Positions 1 through 7,682 are shown, counted from the stretch's first letter. The stretch: 64,000 bases of DNA from Affinundibacterium amnicola (GCF_014284275.1 NZ_JACOFU010000002.1:294623-358622), one strand, 5' to 3'. The notes: generated by a model from the letters alone, not told the origin. Translations and numbers: made by a program.

Positions 1-128
1 CAAAAGCGGAATATGCGCGTCTATATCGCCTAACACATCCCAAAATAGAGAAAATGATTGAGGATGGAATACTGGTACAGAGAGAATTAAAAATTGGCGC
101 AAGAACGATGCGGATTATTGACACTCAA
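1..128 (+). repeat. Direct repeat, copy 1 (identical to 323-450)
   Basis: Bases 1-128 are identical to 323-450 by direct reading. The left boundary of the repeat is unknown because the window starts inside it. Offset between copies is 322 bases. Confidence 0.9.
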
Positions 129-137
129 TGGAATTAA
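1..137 (+). pseudogene. First copy of TniQ-like gene fragment, frame-broken
   Basis: An open frame enters from the left edge with codons beginning at position 3 and encodes the same peptide as residues about 78-119 of the following gene (KAEYARLYRLTHP... to ...RIIDTQ). It then hits TAA at 135-137 two codons past the repeat boundary. It is the tail of an upstream copy of the gene, cut by the 322-base-offset duplication, which is not a multiple of three. Whether the upstream copy is otherwise intact cannot be seen. Confidence 0.6.
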
Positions 138-1629
138 ATCCGCAGGGCTTCGAAACCAGTTTTCGGACTTTTACGAAAGCATGTTTAAGGGAAGAAAATT
201 CTCAAAAGAGATTTCCTTTTTACGTGAAGAATTCATTCGTTTTGGAAACACCAAATGGGGGCAAAGTACCATTGGATTTAAGGATGCAAAGGGGCTACTT
301 GCTGATGAAAAGCGCTTCATCTCAAAAGCGGAATATGCGCGTCTATATCGCCTAACACATCCCAAAATAGAGAAAATGATTGAGGATGGAATACTGGTAC
401 AGAGAGAATTAAAAATTGGCGCAAGAACGATGCGGATTATTGACACTCAAAAAACCCAGTCTCCGTCCGAGTCTAAAGGTTTGCTATCAGGTCGACAAGC
501 AGCTTCGCAATTGGGATTACCATTAAGTGTCCTACAACACTTAAGAGAAACGAAAGTCTTCCACACGCGCTTTAGGCGTGGCTATGAGTCATCGTGGCAC
601 ATTGATGATGTAGAACTCTTTCTTGAACGAGGTATCAGTCTGGCAAGCATTGGTGAACTAGATACCAATTTGACGACATTAGAAGCAGCAATGCGTTTCA
701 AATTTAAAGATGCGAAAACCAAGGCAGATATCGTTACAGCAATTTTCGATGGTCGCTTAACCCCGGTTGGCCGGCTCGGCAGTAAGCTGGGTAGTCTGTT
801 AGTTGATAAAGTACAGCTAGAAGATTTCGCTCTAAAAAAACGAAGCGCACTAAATGGAAACACCTACACCTTAGAACAAGTTTCCCAACTGACGGGAATT
901 TACATGATGGCGGTCGAAAGTGCCGTTGATGCTGGGCTTCTAATCGGCAATACATACGACGGAAATATTCGAGTTCCCGTCATCTCAGTCGAGCTATTTA
1001 ATCAAAGTTACATTCCATTATCAAAAATAGCAGAAAAATTAGGTTCATTGGCTCAACATCTCTGGAGAACATGTCGCACTAACCACATCGAAATCATCTC
1101 ACTTCAATATAAAAATGGTCTTGGCAAACAGCCAATCCTCAGTAAACGCGATGAGCAAAATCTAATTGAGATTTACAACCAAAAAGTGAACGAGCAGGCA
1201 CCGAAGGCCAAGGAATGTCCATCCTACGAAACCATCTTCCAAAATTATCTCTTCGCGCTAGACGAATCCAACGAGTATCTTCCTTGCTTGGCTGGCGCCC
1301 CTAATAAAGCAGCAATCGCAGAAACATGTGGATTTCATCGTGATGTTTTTTACAAGAATGAAGCTGTCAAAAATCTGCTTGAATCATTCATAGCTCGCCA
1401 TCAAGACCAAACATCTACAAGGCCCTTAACTGATATTGAGGGCCTAAATAAATTTCTTGATTCATTAAAAAAAGAACAAGTGCAACTACTTCTTACAAGT
1501 AGCGGGCGAATAAACAAACAAGGAATAGCCAAAGCTGCAGGGATAAGTCGCAAGGTCTTTGATAGACACCCAGATGCGATGCGACTTGTGAATGAATTTA
1601 TTGAGTCAACAACGCAGGTCAAACCATAG
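94..1629 (+). CDS. TniQ/TnsD-like multi-HTH protein, N-terminally disrupted
   Basis: The 511-codon open frame begins at a poor TTG inside the repeat, so its true start is unclear; translation may be vestigial or restart at an internal ATG such as 181. The early part (FLREEFIRFGNTKWGQ, then a winged-helix-like segment) resembles the region following the zinc-binding domain of TniQ/TnsD proteins, which direct Tn7-like transposases to a target; this is from memory of the family. Several predicted HTH-like modules follow. The last third holds two related modules, about residues 395-435 (APNKAAIAETCGFHRDVFYKN) and 460-505 (INKQGIAKAAGISRKVFDRHP), both of a G..NK..IA...G..R.VF pattern. The zinc-finger N-terminus is absent in this frame. 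Position at the far side of cargo from a Tn7-like end supports the call. Other mobile-element DNA-binding proteins are possible. Confidence 0.5.
   Translation: MAQERCGLLTLNGIKSAGLRNQFSDFYESMFKGRKFSKEISFLREEFIRFGNTKWGQSTIGFKDAKGLLADEKRFISKAEYARLYRLTHPKIEKMIEDGILVQRELKIGARTMRIIDTQKTQSPSESKGLLSGRQAASQLGLPLSVLQHLRETKVFHTRFRRGYESSWHIDDVELFLERGISLASIGELDTNLTTLEAAMRFKFKDAKTKADIVTAIFDGRLTPVGRLGSKLGSLLVDKVQLEDFALKKRSALNGNTYTLEQVSQLTGIYMMAVESAVDAGLLIGNTYDGNIRVPVISVELFNQSYIPLSKIAEKLGSLAQHLWRTCRTNHIEIISLQYKNGLGKQPILSKRDEQNLIEIYNQKVNEQAPKAKECPSYETIFQNYLFALDESNEYLPCLAGAPNKAAIAETCGFHRDVFYKNEAVKNLLESFIARHQDQTSTRPLTDIEGLNKFLDSLKKEQVQLLLTSSGRINKQGIAKAAGISRKVFDRHPDAMRLVNEFIESTTQVKP
323..450 (+). repeat. Direct repeat, copy 2 (identical to 1-128)
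   Basis: Second copy of the 128-base identical segment. This copy lies in the frame of the long downstream open frame; copy 1 is in a different frame and stops at 135-137. It fits either a tandem duplication or an assembly error at a contig edge. Confidence 0.9.
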
Positions 1630-1894
1630 ATTATGGCCGATATCGAAGTGGCCGATATAGTGCTAAAGAACTACTAATTTAGGGATTTAAGGTCGAGCAA
1701 TTTAGGGCTAGAAATAGCTGATGTTTTGGTTTGCTATCTTGAAGTAAACTAGTAGTATCTGTGCATTTTTTTTTAATAATATTTCTGTTGACCAACCTCA
1801 TAAATGTCACTATATTGACGTGACAGTAGCAAGTTTCAGCCGTAGTTTTTTATTGCAGTTAACATATTTATTAGGCTCAATACCTTGAAGTCCA

Positions 1895-2209
1895 ATGCGA
1901 AACAAAACTATGAGACCGATTATCTTTTTGGACATTGACGATGTTATCGCGATTGACCCAAGCTTCACTGGAATCACAGTTTATGACGCTCTTCAGAATG
2001 ACTGGACGACAATTGACAAAGATTTCTGGCAACAGTTGTTTCTTGCTGAAGCCATAGAAAGTTTGTCATTGCTTCATCAGCGTTTTTTCTGTCAATACGG
2101 CATTAGTTCAAGCTGGTCAAACTATCTAACTCAGCATCAAATCAAATATGCTTTTTTGTGTTCTTCATGGTTAATGAAAGTCAAAAATGACAAAAGTTCT
2201 CTACCTTGA
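1895..2209 (+). pseudogene. Truncated HAD-like protein (SAK-associated HAD family)
   Basis: The 104-residue product starts with a HAD motif I (IIFLDIDDVIAIDP) and has a motif II-like ISSSWSN near residue 75, then runs into an unrelated short tail and stops. HAD proteins of this type are normally about 160 residues or more and need the C-terminal acidic motif, so this looks like a 3'-truncated copy. The alternative ATG at 1910 (MRPIIFLD) is equally good. It overlaps the next HAD gene by 23 bases, suggesting the two were brought together by a deletion. The role is unknown; relatives are loosely tied to nucleic-acid repair proteins. Confidence 0.5.
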
Positions 2210-2669
2210 CTACGACGGTGTATTACATGACGATGCCGTTTATTGGCATCCAAAACACGGCATATACCTCAAAACCCCTGGCCGCACCCTGTTTGAGTGG
2301 ATGTATATTCTGGAAAACCTATTAAGCCCCCATCCTGATGTGGGAATAGTTTTATCAACATCTTGGGTTAGAGCAAAAAGTTTTGAGTATGCTAAGTCAC
2401 AATTGTCGGCTCCACTGCGTGAAAAAGTCATCGGAGCCACTTTCCATCGTAGAGAAATGCACAAAATCGAATTCGATTTAACTGCTAGAGGAGTGCAGAT
2501 TTGGAATGATGTTCAACGGCGAAATCCGACTTCTTGGTTTGCAATAGACAATGATAACGAAAGATGGCCAGCTCACTGCCGCGATAAGCTTGTGCTTACT
2601 CAGGACAGATTAGGATTGAGTGAAGTCAAAGTGCAAAATGAAGTTATGGCAATGTTGAATTTATTATAG
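2187..2669 (+). CDS. HAD domain-containing protein
   Basis: This 160-residue protein has HAD motif I (LYLDYDGVLHDD, residues 4-15), motif II (VLSTSWVRAK, about 56-65) and an acidic motif near the end (WFAIDNDNERWP, about 117-128), as expected for a complete compact HAD fold. I place it in the HAD group found associated with Swiss-army-knife RNA repair proteins, by resemblance only. HAD phosphatases use the first Asp of DxD as nucleophile with Mg2+, so a small phosphatase is plausible; the substrate is unknown. No signal peptide is present, so it is cytoplasmic. The ribosome binding site is weak (TGAAAG) and the start lies inside the preceding truncated HAD gene. Confidence 0.65.
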   Translation: MTKVLYLDYDGVLHDDAVYWHPKHGIYLKTPGRTLFEWMYILENLLSPHPDVGIVLSTSWVRAKSFEYAKSQLSAPLREKVIGATFHRREMHKIEFDLTARGVQIWNDVQRRNPTSWFAIDNDNERWPAHCRDKLVLTQDRLGLSEVKVQNEVMAMLNLL

Positions 2670-2853
2670 TTTTAACTGAGCAAGGGGTGTTCCATTTTCA
2701 AGATGATATCCAATGACTACTGCAATTCAACAACTTTTCCCCACACCTCTAAAAATTAATTTTATTTTTAACAAAACAATTAGACCTTCATTTTTATAGC
2801 ATTTCCTTATTAGTCACAGTCTTTATGTGATGCTGCGCCATTAAATGCTTTTA

Positions 2854-3426
2854 TTAATTAATTTGTGTTACTGCCACTTTAGAAAATTGAACAAATGCTG
2901 TTGAGCAGAATAAACTCAATCGCGCCGGTTCAAATTTACCGACATTGAAATTCGTCGACTTACCTGCAATAGAGACATTCAATTCACCGTCCGCCATAAT
3001 CGTGATGTCAAATGGAATCAACCCATCTGTTAAGGGAGTCACTCCAAACGTGGTCCGGTCTTGAGGTCCACCTTGACCCGTGATTGCAAACTGCAAATTG
3101 GCTGGTACGTCTGGCATCACAATAGCCTGCAATCCTACAAATTTCTCATTGGTTCCAACAAACGTTACTGATGCCGAAGCTGACCAGCTCGGATGAACAC
3201 GGGTTACGAAAAAACGCAGCATACCAGTGGCGTGAAATGAACCTTTTGAGGTTGCTATGTTGGTTTGCAGATATTTGCCAGCGGAAGCATCACATTCAAA
3301 ATTATGTGGCCCTGGCCCTTTTTCAAAATTCAATGCTATTTTCGTATCCGTATCTCGAATTGACGAGCTGGTCGAGGCACATCCTGTAAGGATTAAAATT
3401 AGAGAGCAAAAAAATAGTCTAAACAT
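2854..3426 (-). CDS. Putative lipoprotein, unknown function
   Basis: Starting at ATG 3426 the protein has a short hydrophobic leader (MFRLFFCSLILILTGC) with a clean lipobox LTGC, so it should be lipidated on Cys16 and anchored to a membrane. An upstream in-frame ATG at 3462 would put twelve polar residues before the leader and is unlikely. The mature part is about 175 residues, probably beta-rich, with two further Cys residues (NFECDAS and SLFCSTA) that could form a disulfide. No catalytic motif is recognised. It faces the plus-strand genes and is probably an independent cargo gene of the element. Confidence 0.6.
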   Translation of the reverse strand: MFRLFFCSLILILTGCASTSSSIRDTDTKIALNFEKGPGPHNFECDASAGKYLQTNIATSKGSFHATGMLRFFVTRVHPSWSASASVTFVGTNEKFVGLQAIVMPDVPANLQFAITGQGGPQDRTTFGVTPLTDGLIPFDITIMADGELNVSIAGKSTNFNVGKFEPARLSLFCSTAFVQFSKVAVTQIN

Positions 3427-3645
3427 TTGGAACCAGCCTTGATTTGAAATATGCTTACACATATTGATTTTTTAATTTAAATTACTACAAAATATAACAT
3501 TGCTTTTATGAAAATTTGAAGTAGCACAAAGACGCCATAAAGCGATATAAGATGTTAATAATCAAATAGGTTGTTTCAGCAAAGCCTATTTAATTTTTTT
3601 CAACAATTTAAATTATCACATAAAATAGGTAGTTAAACATCTCAA

Positions 3646-4257
3646 ATGCCAAACTGCGACTTTTACGGAACGCCTCACGACCATGAACAGCTATTAAATT
3701 GGCTGTTTAATGAAGGTACCTGCAGAGTATATGAACTCTCTTCTGAATTCGAACAACCCCTTAAGGAATTCAAGACTGCTAAAGAGGTACTCGCTCAGTT
3801 TGACCGCACCTACAGTACGGGAGAGAAATGGCATACAGTTCATTTGCAACTCTATGTCATTGGAGCGAGTCCGCCATTCATCCCTGTACGTGTAAACCTT
3901 AATCCGGAGAAATGTGGGGGAGCGACTTTTAGATATGCGGCCGAGGGATGGGGTTTAGTCCAACTATACCTTAGCGGAGTTACAGTTCATGGACTGAAAA
4001 ATTCACATAGCAATCACAATAGCCAAAAGAGAGCAATTGCCTGGGCACCTACTTTCAACGATATGCAAAGTGTCGAAGCCTGGGACTTTAAAAAGATAAC
4101 CAGCTTCTCTTCACGCCTAAATCGGCAAATTAAGAAACTTAGCGTAGCAAAAAGGGGCAACAACGTTGTTTTACCTGATGCGTTAAAATTTTGGCAAGAA
4201 GGTACAACATTGTTACCAAATTATGATATTCCTGTGGTGACGCACTCAAATAGTTAG
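3646..4257 (+). CDS. Conserved-looking hypothetical protein
   Basis: This 203-residue soluble protein has no signal peptide or membrane segment. It opens with CDFYGTPHDHEQLLNWLF, which looks like a compact alpha/beta start, and has a His/Asn-rich stretch (VHGLKNSHSNHNSQKRA) near residue 118 that could bind metal or nucleotide. I do not recognise the family. Codon use is ordinary and the frame is uninterrupted, favouring a real gene. A weak purine-rich stretch lies about 15 bases upstream. It is isolated from its neighbours, which run on the other strand, so it is probably transcribed alone. Confidence 0.5.
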   Translation: MPNCDFYGTPHDHEQLLNWLFNEGTCRVYELSSEFEQPLKEFKTAKEVLAQFDRTYSTGEKWHTVHLQLYVIGASPPFIPVRVNLNPEKCGGATFRYAAEGWGLVQLYLSGVTVHGLKNSHSNHNSQKRAIAWAPTFNDMQSVEAWDFKKITSFSSRLNRQIKKLSVAKRGNNVVLPDALKFWQEGTTLLPNYDIPVVTHSNS

Positions 4258-4447
4258 CACAATGCTCAACGCAGAAACTTCGAGCGTTGCATTTCCGATG
4301 GTCAGCACTTTGTCGATTAGTCTCAACTAATCATGCATAACGACTAGCAGAATGTGCCTCTGGCAACCCAAAGTATCCGAAAAATAGAGAAATGAATGCT
4401 CGCGGAATGTCAAAACACTAGTATGCGCAGCGCCCGAATCACTTATG

Positions 4448-4843
4448 CTAGGCGTAATCTGCAAAATCAACTCCCTCTTTAACAAACCGACCGCTTTGCA
4501 AAAGAACTCTTTCTATATCTTCGATGACCAGCGCATTGTTATTTGGAGCGAATGCAAAATATCCCCAAGTATCGTCGTTAAGCTGGAATTCGCCGTTTGA
4601 ATATTCCCATAAGGTAATGAATTCGTCTGTAGCGAGTCCGATGCGAACAGTATCGTAGACTGGGTGCTTCTTTAGTTTCGCATTCAAAGCATCTTGTAAG
4701 AGGTTCGCGATGTTTGGATAGGACGATGAGCGATGGTCGCCGCAGAACTCAACAAGAAGTTCTCGGGATTTGTATCCTGGGCGCACTCTAAATTTCTCCA
4801 ACGTGGTCACGTGTTCGGCTCCCATACACTTAACGCTTGCCAT
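4448..4843 (-). CDS. Hypothetical protein (131 aa)
   Basis: A small soluble protein of unknown family. It has no signal peptide; the middle (YDTVRIGLATDEFITLWEYSNGEFQLNDDTW) reads as alternating beta strands with an acidic face, like small immunity-type or ligand-binding folds, but no catalytic motif is visible. It is the most downstream of five minus-strand open frames (4448-7269) separated by short gaps. The region after its stop holds weak, widely spaced inverted boxes (TTATGC type) that might be a degenerate attC, but that is not convincing. Confidence 0.45.
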   Translation of the reverse strand: MASVKCMGAEHVTTLEKFRVRPGYKSRELLVEFCGDHRSSSYPNIANLLQDALNAKLKKHPVYDTVRIGLATDEFITLWEYSNGEFQLNDDTWGYFAFAPNNNALVIEDIERVLLQSGRFVKEGVDFADYA

Positions 4844-4915
4844 GAACTGCAGCGACTGTCTTGTTTATAAATGCTCTCGCTCTCGAAATTTCAAAAGCGA
4901 CCCTATATGTGGAAC

Positions 4916-5380
4916 TCATGGCTTTGGCTTACATGCGGCTCCCCAGTAGGCCATCTGCTCTTTTGCCTCTCTTTTAGGCAGAGAGTTTAATTCAGCACAT
5001 ACGTTGTAATTTCCATAAACAATGCGGCTCTTTCGGTCTTGGTAGTTCCAATCAAGCACATCTTTCGCTTGTATCCGTATTTCCTGCCCAAGCTGGACAC
5101 CTAATAAATGTCTTGGGATGGTCTCTAATTTCCCAACAAACTCTTCGCCGTCTAGATGCACTTGGCCAAGCCAGAATATCTCTGTCTTCTGGTCTTCTCG
5201 AAGCTCAATCATTACACGTGCTCGGGCCATGCTCTCGGGATTCGCAAGGGCCTGCTTGAAATAATGAAGCTCTGCTTGCGCAGTTCTATACGGGTCTAAT
5301 CCACTAGCGACCGCAGGTAAACCCAAGGCAAACCCGAAAACGATTATCAAAACGCTAGTAAATGAGGAAATTGTCACCAT
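4916..5380 (-). CDS. Exported DUF2314 (YegJ-like) protein
   Basis: From ATG 5380 the product has a signal peptide (MVTISSFTSVLIIVFGFALG, cleavage probably after AVAS) followed by a DUF2314-type domain: FWLGQVHLDGEEFVGKLET, a G-rich middle, and VLDWNYQDRKSRIVYGNYNVC. The pattern of a Trp-containing strand, F.G and DW.Y matches the family as I know it; its function is not established. Longer in-frame starts up to 5494 would bury the signal peptide and are rejected. It lies in the minus-strand run of small cargo genes, with 137 bases of non-coding DNA before it. Periplasmic location is expected. Confidence 0.6.
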   Translation of the reverse strand: MVTISSFTSVLIIVFGFALGLPAVASGLDPYRTAQAELHYFKQALANPESMARARVMIELREDQKTEIFWLGQVHLDGEEFVGKLETIPRHLLGVQLGQEIRIQAKDVLDWNYQDRKSRIVYGNYNVCAELNSLPKREAKEQMAYWGAACKPKP

Positions 5381-5517
5381 GCGGCATCTATCGCGTATCT
5401 GAACGAAACTGAACATCTCAATTGGTGAGCAAATGGTTATTAAAATCATATGCTCGAAAAGCCGAATGCGCTGATTTTGTATTGAGTGCTGCATTAAATC
5501 CAGTCCACTTTACCAGT

Positions 5518-6156
5518 TCAACATAACGGTGCCACTGCCAGCTGCTCGAGGTCCTGACGGAGAGCTGAAGCGCTACCCAAGTTTGCAAGGCCAATGCGTG
5601 CAAATGCTGCAGAGTCATTTGCCAAACCCTGGCTTAGACGGAATCGCGCCAAGGTAAGTGCCATTCGTATCTTGGTTGAACTAAACCCAGAAAAATCAAA
5701 AGAATCCTTATCGAACTCCTCAGCGGTGACCACATTCAAAGGAGCACCAGGCCCTGAAACATGTTCTAGAAGAGGACGTCCAACCTCAATGTAGACTAAA
5801 CTCGCGGCCGACGCTGCAACATTCATGCTGTCTTCAGTCCCATCATGATTCCACCACTGGTCTGAATCCGTTTCGGAGAGTCGGCGTCGAAACTCGCAAA
5901 GCCCTTCGGTAATTTTCTTAGGGTCAGGTTGGTTTCCCAGTCGGTCTGGCACGGCGAGCGGGTGCACAGCTAAGTTAATTGCGAATGAGCCGCCGTCTCT
6001 CCTGCCTTGCACACTTACCACTTGCACCCAGCCGGCAATGACGCGCCAAAACTTCGAGCCTGAACCAGCAAAACCGTCAGCGCGCAAGCAAGGAACAAGG
6101 TGCGCGCGAATTGCAGTGTCTAGGCGTGGTTTAGCAGTTACATTCATGTTTTCCAT
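5518..6156 (-). CDS. DUF4304-family protein
   Basis: A soluble protein of about 212 residues. The N-terminal half fits DUF4304: LVPCLRADGFAGSGSKFWR, then WVQVVSVQGRRDGGSFAINLAVHP, a pattern of a Gly-rich turn, an aromatic strand and an FxINL strand. The function of the family is unknown. An ATG at 6156 (with a second at 6147) is preferred over a TTG at 6168, which lies within the attC-like site. By eye it is more GC-rich than its neighbours, consistent with a separately acquired cassette. The stop is followed by 137 bases with no gene. Confidence 0.55.
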   Translation of the reverse strand: MENMNVTAKPRLDTAIRAHLVPCLRADGFAGSGSKFWRVIAGWVQVVSVQGRRDGGSFAINLAVHPLAVPDRLGNQPDPKKITEGLCEFRRRLSETDSDQWWNHDGTEDSMNVAASAASLVYIEVGRPLLEHVSGPGAPLNVVTAEEFDKDSFDFSGFSSTKIRMALTLARFRLSQGLANDSAAFARIGLANLGSASALRQDLEQLAVAPLC

Positions 6157-6160
6157 CGCC

Positions 6161-6207
6161 TTAGCCAAGCGAAGCCGAAGGCATCCGACTTGAACGATTT
6201 GTTAAAC
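6161..6207 (-). repeat. attC-like recombination site (degenerate)
   Basis: Read on the minus strand, the site starts 24 bases after the stop of the frameshifted gene with GTTTAAC, then AAATCGTTCAAG, a GC-rich imperfect palindrome around TTCGGCTTCGC and a TTGGCTAAGGCG segment just before the next gene. The GTTTAAC/CGTTCAAG arrangement closely matches the R''-L'' half of integron 59-base elements such as the aadA type; the opposite R' core (GTTRRRY) is not clearly present, so it may be decayed. Confidence 0.45.
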
Positions 6208-6231
6208 CCATCTAAGATAGGAAGAATTTTT

Positions 6232-6482
6232 CTATTGGACATCTGGTTCAGCCATAAAACGTACGATTTCTTCGTCGTTCACAATAAACGTGTAGTACAC
6301 ACCGCCACTGAATCCGTCAATCTTGAAACTTCACAAGGCAGCACAGGGTCAAGTTCAGCGAGTCGTGAGCTCAAACGAGAAATCAGCTCACGCCCTATCG
6401 CAGTAGGACTAATCACACCCGAGTCCATCATCGCCTTCCGAGTCTGATAGATTTTCAAATAATGGCCAACAGAGAGTGTCAT
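6232..6482 (-). pseudogene. Small frameshifted gene, unknown function
   Basis: Reading from ATG 6482 gives MTLSVGHYLKIYQTRKAMMD and about 55 sensible residues, then a stop. A different frame continues with a protein-like stretch (DGFSGGVYYTFIVNDEEIV, then RFMAEPDVQ) ending at TAG 6232-6234. The switch is near 6320-6335, implying a single-base indel. Whether this is a real mutation or a sequencing error cannot be decided here. The intact product would be about 83 residues, soluble and not of a family I recognise. It is bracketed by attC-like palindromes on both sides, as a gene cassette would be. Confidence 0.5.
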
Positions 6483-6488
6483 TTATTA

Positions 6489-6537
6489 TGGTTTAAGACA
6501 TAGCGCCGGCCTGTCCCTAGCAGAGCTTTGTTGACCA
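6489..6537 (-). repeat. attC-like palindromic site
   Basis: Directly after the stop of the DUF1963 gene, the minus strand reads TGGTCAACAAAGC ... GCTATGTCTTAAACCA, an imperfect inverted repeat about 49 bases long with a GC-rich centre. It ends 7 bases before the start of the next gene. The size, position between stop and next start, and AAC/GTT cores at the ends fit an integron attC site. The core does not match the RYYYAAC consensus perfectly. Confidence 0.4.
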
Positions 6538-7269
6538 TTAGTGGCATTGCAACTCCATCTTGAACTCATTTTTATGTTCTGAACAACGAAAGAAATATAC
6601 TAGCCCGACATCTCCCCACATGATGTTAGCCTCATCTTCAGAATCAACTTGGGCGTAAAATTTCATGTCAGTATTGCACTTAGGACATGTTGGAATTGAT
6701 TCACTTTGAACGAAACGTGGGTACCCTCCCAAAAGCGTCGCATAATCATTTAGACACCCAGCTCTTTCGACAGCTTCCTCATATTCCTCCCAAGGAGAAT
6801 CGTCATTTATTTTGCAACATAGGTCGCTTAGCTCTCTTGATGCAGAATCAAGACCTTCCCAATCAGGATGAACATCAACAAATGAAGCTGTTACCTTACA
6901 AGGTGTAGGTGAATACTCGTCATGAGAGTTTCGACCTATTTCGGCTATTCTTTCAGTCTTCGGTTCGTTATATAGCTTTACTTCCCATTGCCCTTTTTGC
7001 TCATCACCAAGCCCCCAAGGAGAGCATTCATTGCAATAATAAAAAACGAAAAGATGTTGCTCTAACTCATCATGAATTTGATTGACGAATGTCAGCTCCT
7101 TTTTACAGGTCGGACACGACGGCCAGGAATCACCTACCTCTGCATAAGGAGTGCCTCCAAACTTACTTTCGCAGGAAGCAACTGAAGCTTCATCATCAGC
7201 TCTCGGCTCTAGCTTAATTGCCTTTTTCACCAATGGCCTTAATAAACTATCGATTTTTTCTCTGCACAT
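6538..7269 (-). CDS. DUF1963-like protein with paired Cys motifs
   Basis: A 243-residue soluble protein. ESKFGGTPYAEVGDSWPSC followed by a C..C pair and LTFVNQIHDE matches the opening of DUF1963 (YwqG-like) proteins, whose role is unknown. It has several putative zinc pairs: SCPTC (about 51-54), YYCNEC (about 78-81), and TCPKC near residue 204, plus a late FFRCSEH, suggesting a zinc-stabilised fold repeated twice. No signal peptide. It begins the minus-strand run of cargo genes, about 320 bases inside the transposon end region, so its promoter should lie in 7270-7590. Confidence 0.6.
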   Translation of the reverse strand: MCREKIDSLLRPLVKKAIKLEPRADDEASVASCESKFGGTPYAEVGDSWPSCPTCKKELTFVNQIHDELEQHLFVFYYCNECSPWGLGDEQKGQWEVKLYNEPKTERIAEIGRNSHDEYSPTPCKVTASFVDVHPDWEGLDSASRELSDLCCKINDDSPWEEYEEAVERAGCLNDYATLLGGYPRFVQSESIPTCPKCNTDMKFYAQVDSEDEANIMWGDVGLVYFFRCSEHKNEFKMELQCH

Positions 7270-7591
7270 ATCTCACCTACATTTATTGACAAGTTTGTTC
7301 TATTCGACAAACCATCGTTGTACTCTGACTGCCATTTCGTTTCATTTTACCAAGCAACTAAGATAGTATCAAGGAAACAACTCAAGTATGGGAGCAATGT
7401 GTAAAAGACGGATTCAATCTCAATCAAATCAATTCGCTCATTCGCTGGAAGTAATCACTTAATTCACTGAACCACCGTTTGTAGGCAGCGTTCAGGCAAT
7501 CAGAAAACCATAGACCTGTTCAACAAACACGCGCAAATTCAATTTACAACTAATTGATTCCATTAGAGAAATTTTCTCAACAGACAAAAAG
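7270..7591. other. Non-coding stretch, no gene seen
   Basis: AT-rich sequence between the DUF1963 gene and the transposon-end repeats. It should contain the promoter of the minus-strand genes, but I could not pick out a convincing -35/-10 pair. No RNA gene is recognised. Confidence 0.4.
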
Positions 7592-7627
7592 AAGGCATAA
7601 AGCGAGGAAAGTTCCGCTTTATGCCTT
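7592..7627. repeat. Perfect 13-bp inverted repeat at inner edge of transposon end
   Basis: AAGGCATAAAGCG (7592-7604) and CGCTTTATGCCTT (7615-7627) are exact reverse complements separated by ten bases. The outward arm overlaps the innermost TnsB-like site. It may be a back-to-back pair of degenerate transposase sites. Confidence 0.7.
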
Positions 7628-7628
7628 A
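7610..7628 (-). promoter_or_regulatory. TnsB-like site 4 (innermost, degenerate)
   Basis: Minus strand TAAGGCATAAAGCGGAACT. It keeps GCATAAAGCGGAACT of the better sites but lacks the leading GACA. Confidence 0.5.
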
Positions 7629-7640
7629 ATTGATGTGGAA

Positions 7641-7659
7641 AATTCCACCTTATGCTGTC
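7641..7659 (-). promoter_or_regulatory. TnsB-like site 3
   Basis: Minus strand GACAGCATAAGGTGGAATT, one of the spaced repeats at the transposon end; compare Tn7 sites of the form GACAAAATAGTTGGGAACT (recalled). Confidence 0.65.
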
Positions 7660-7663
7660 CGTT

Positions 7664-7682
7664 AGTTCCGCTTTATGCTGTC
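7664..7682 (-). promoter_or_regulatory. TnsB-like site 2
   Basis: Minus strand GACAGCATAAAGCGGAACT, the copy closest to a consensus of all four; five bases from site 3. Confidence 0.7.

Noticed and set aside
4267-4289. Hairpin after the 3646-4257 gene as terminator
   Set aside because: Six-base stem with an 11-base loop and no T-run.
4335-4447. Third attC-like site with GCATAAG ... CGTTATGC boxes
   Set aside because: The boxes are over 100 bases apart and the inner arms do not pair convincingly.
5442-5478. AAAATCA/TGATTTT inverted repeat as attC or terminator
   Set aside because: Only seven-base arms, no attC core, no T-tract and weak stem.
6190-6447. 85-codon plus-strand frame
   Set aside because: Overlaps the better-supported frameshifted minus-strand gene bracketed by attC-like sites.
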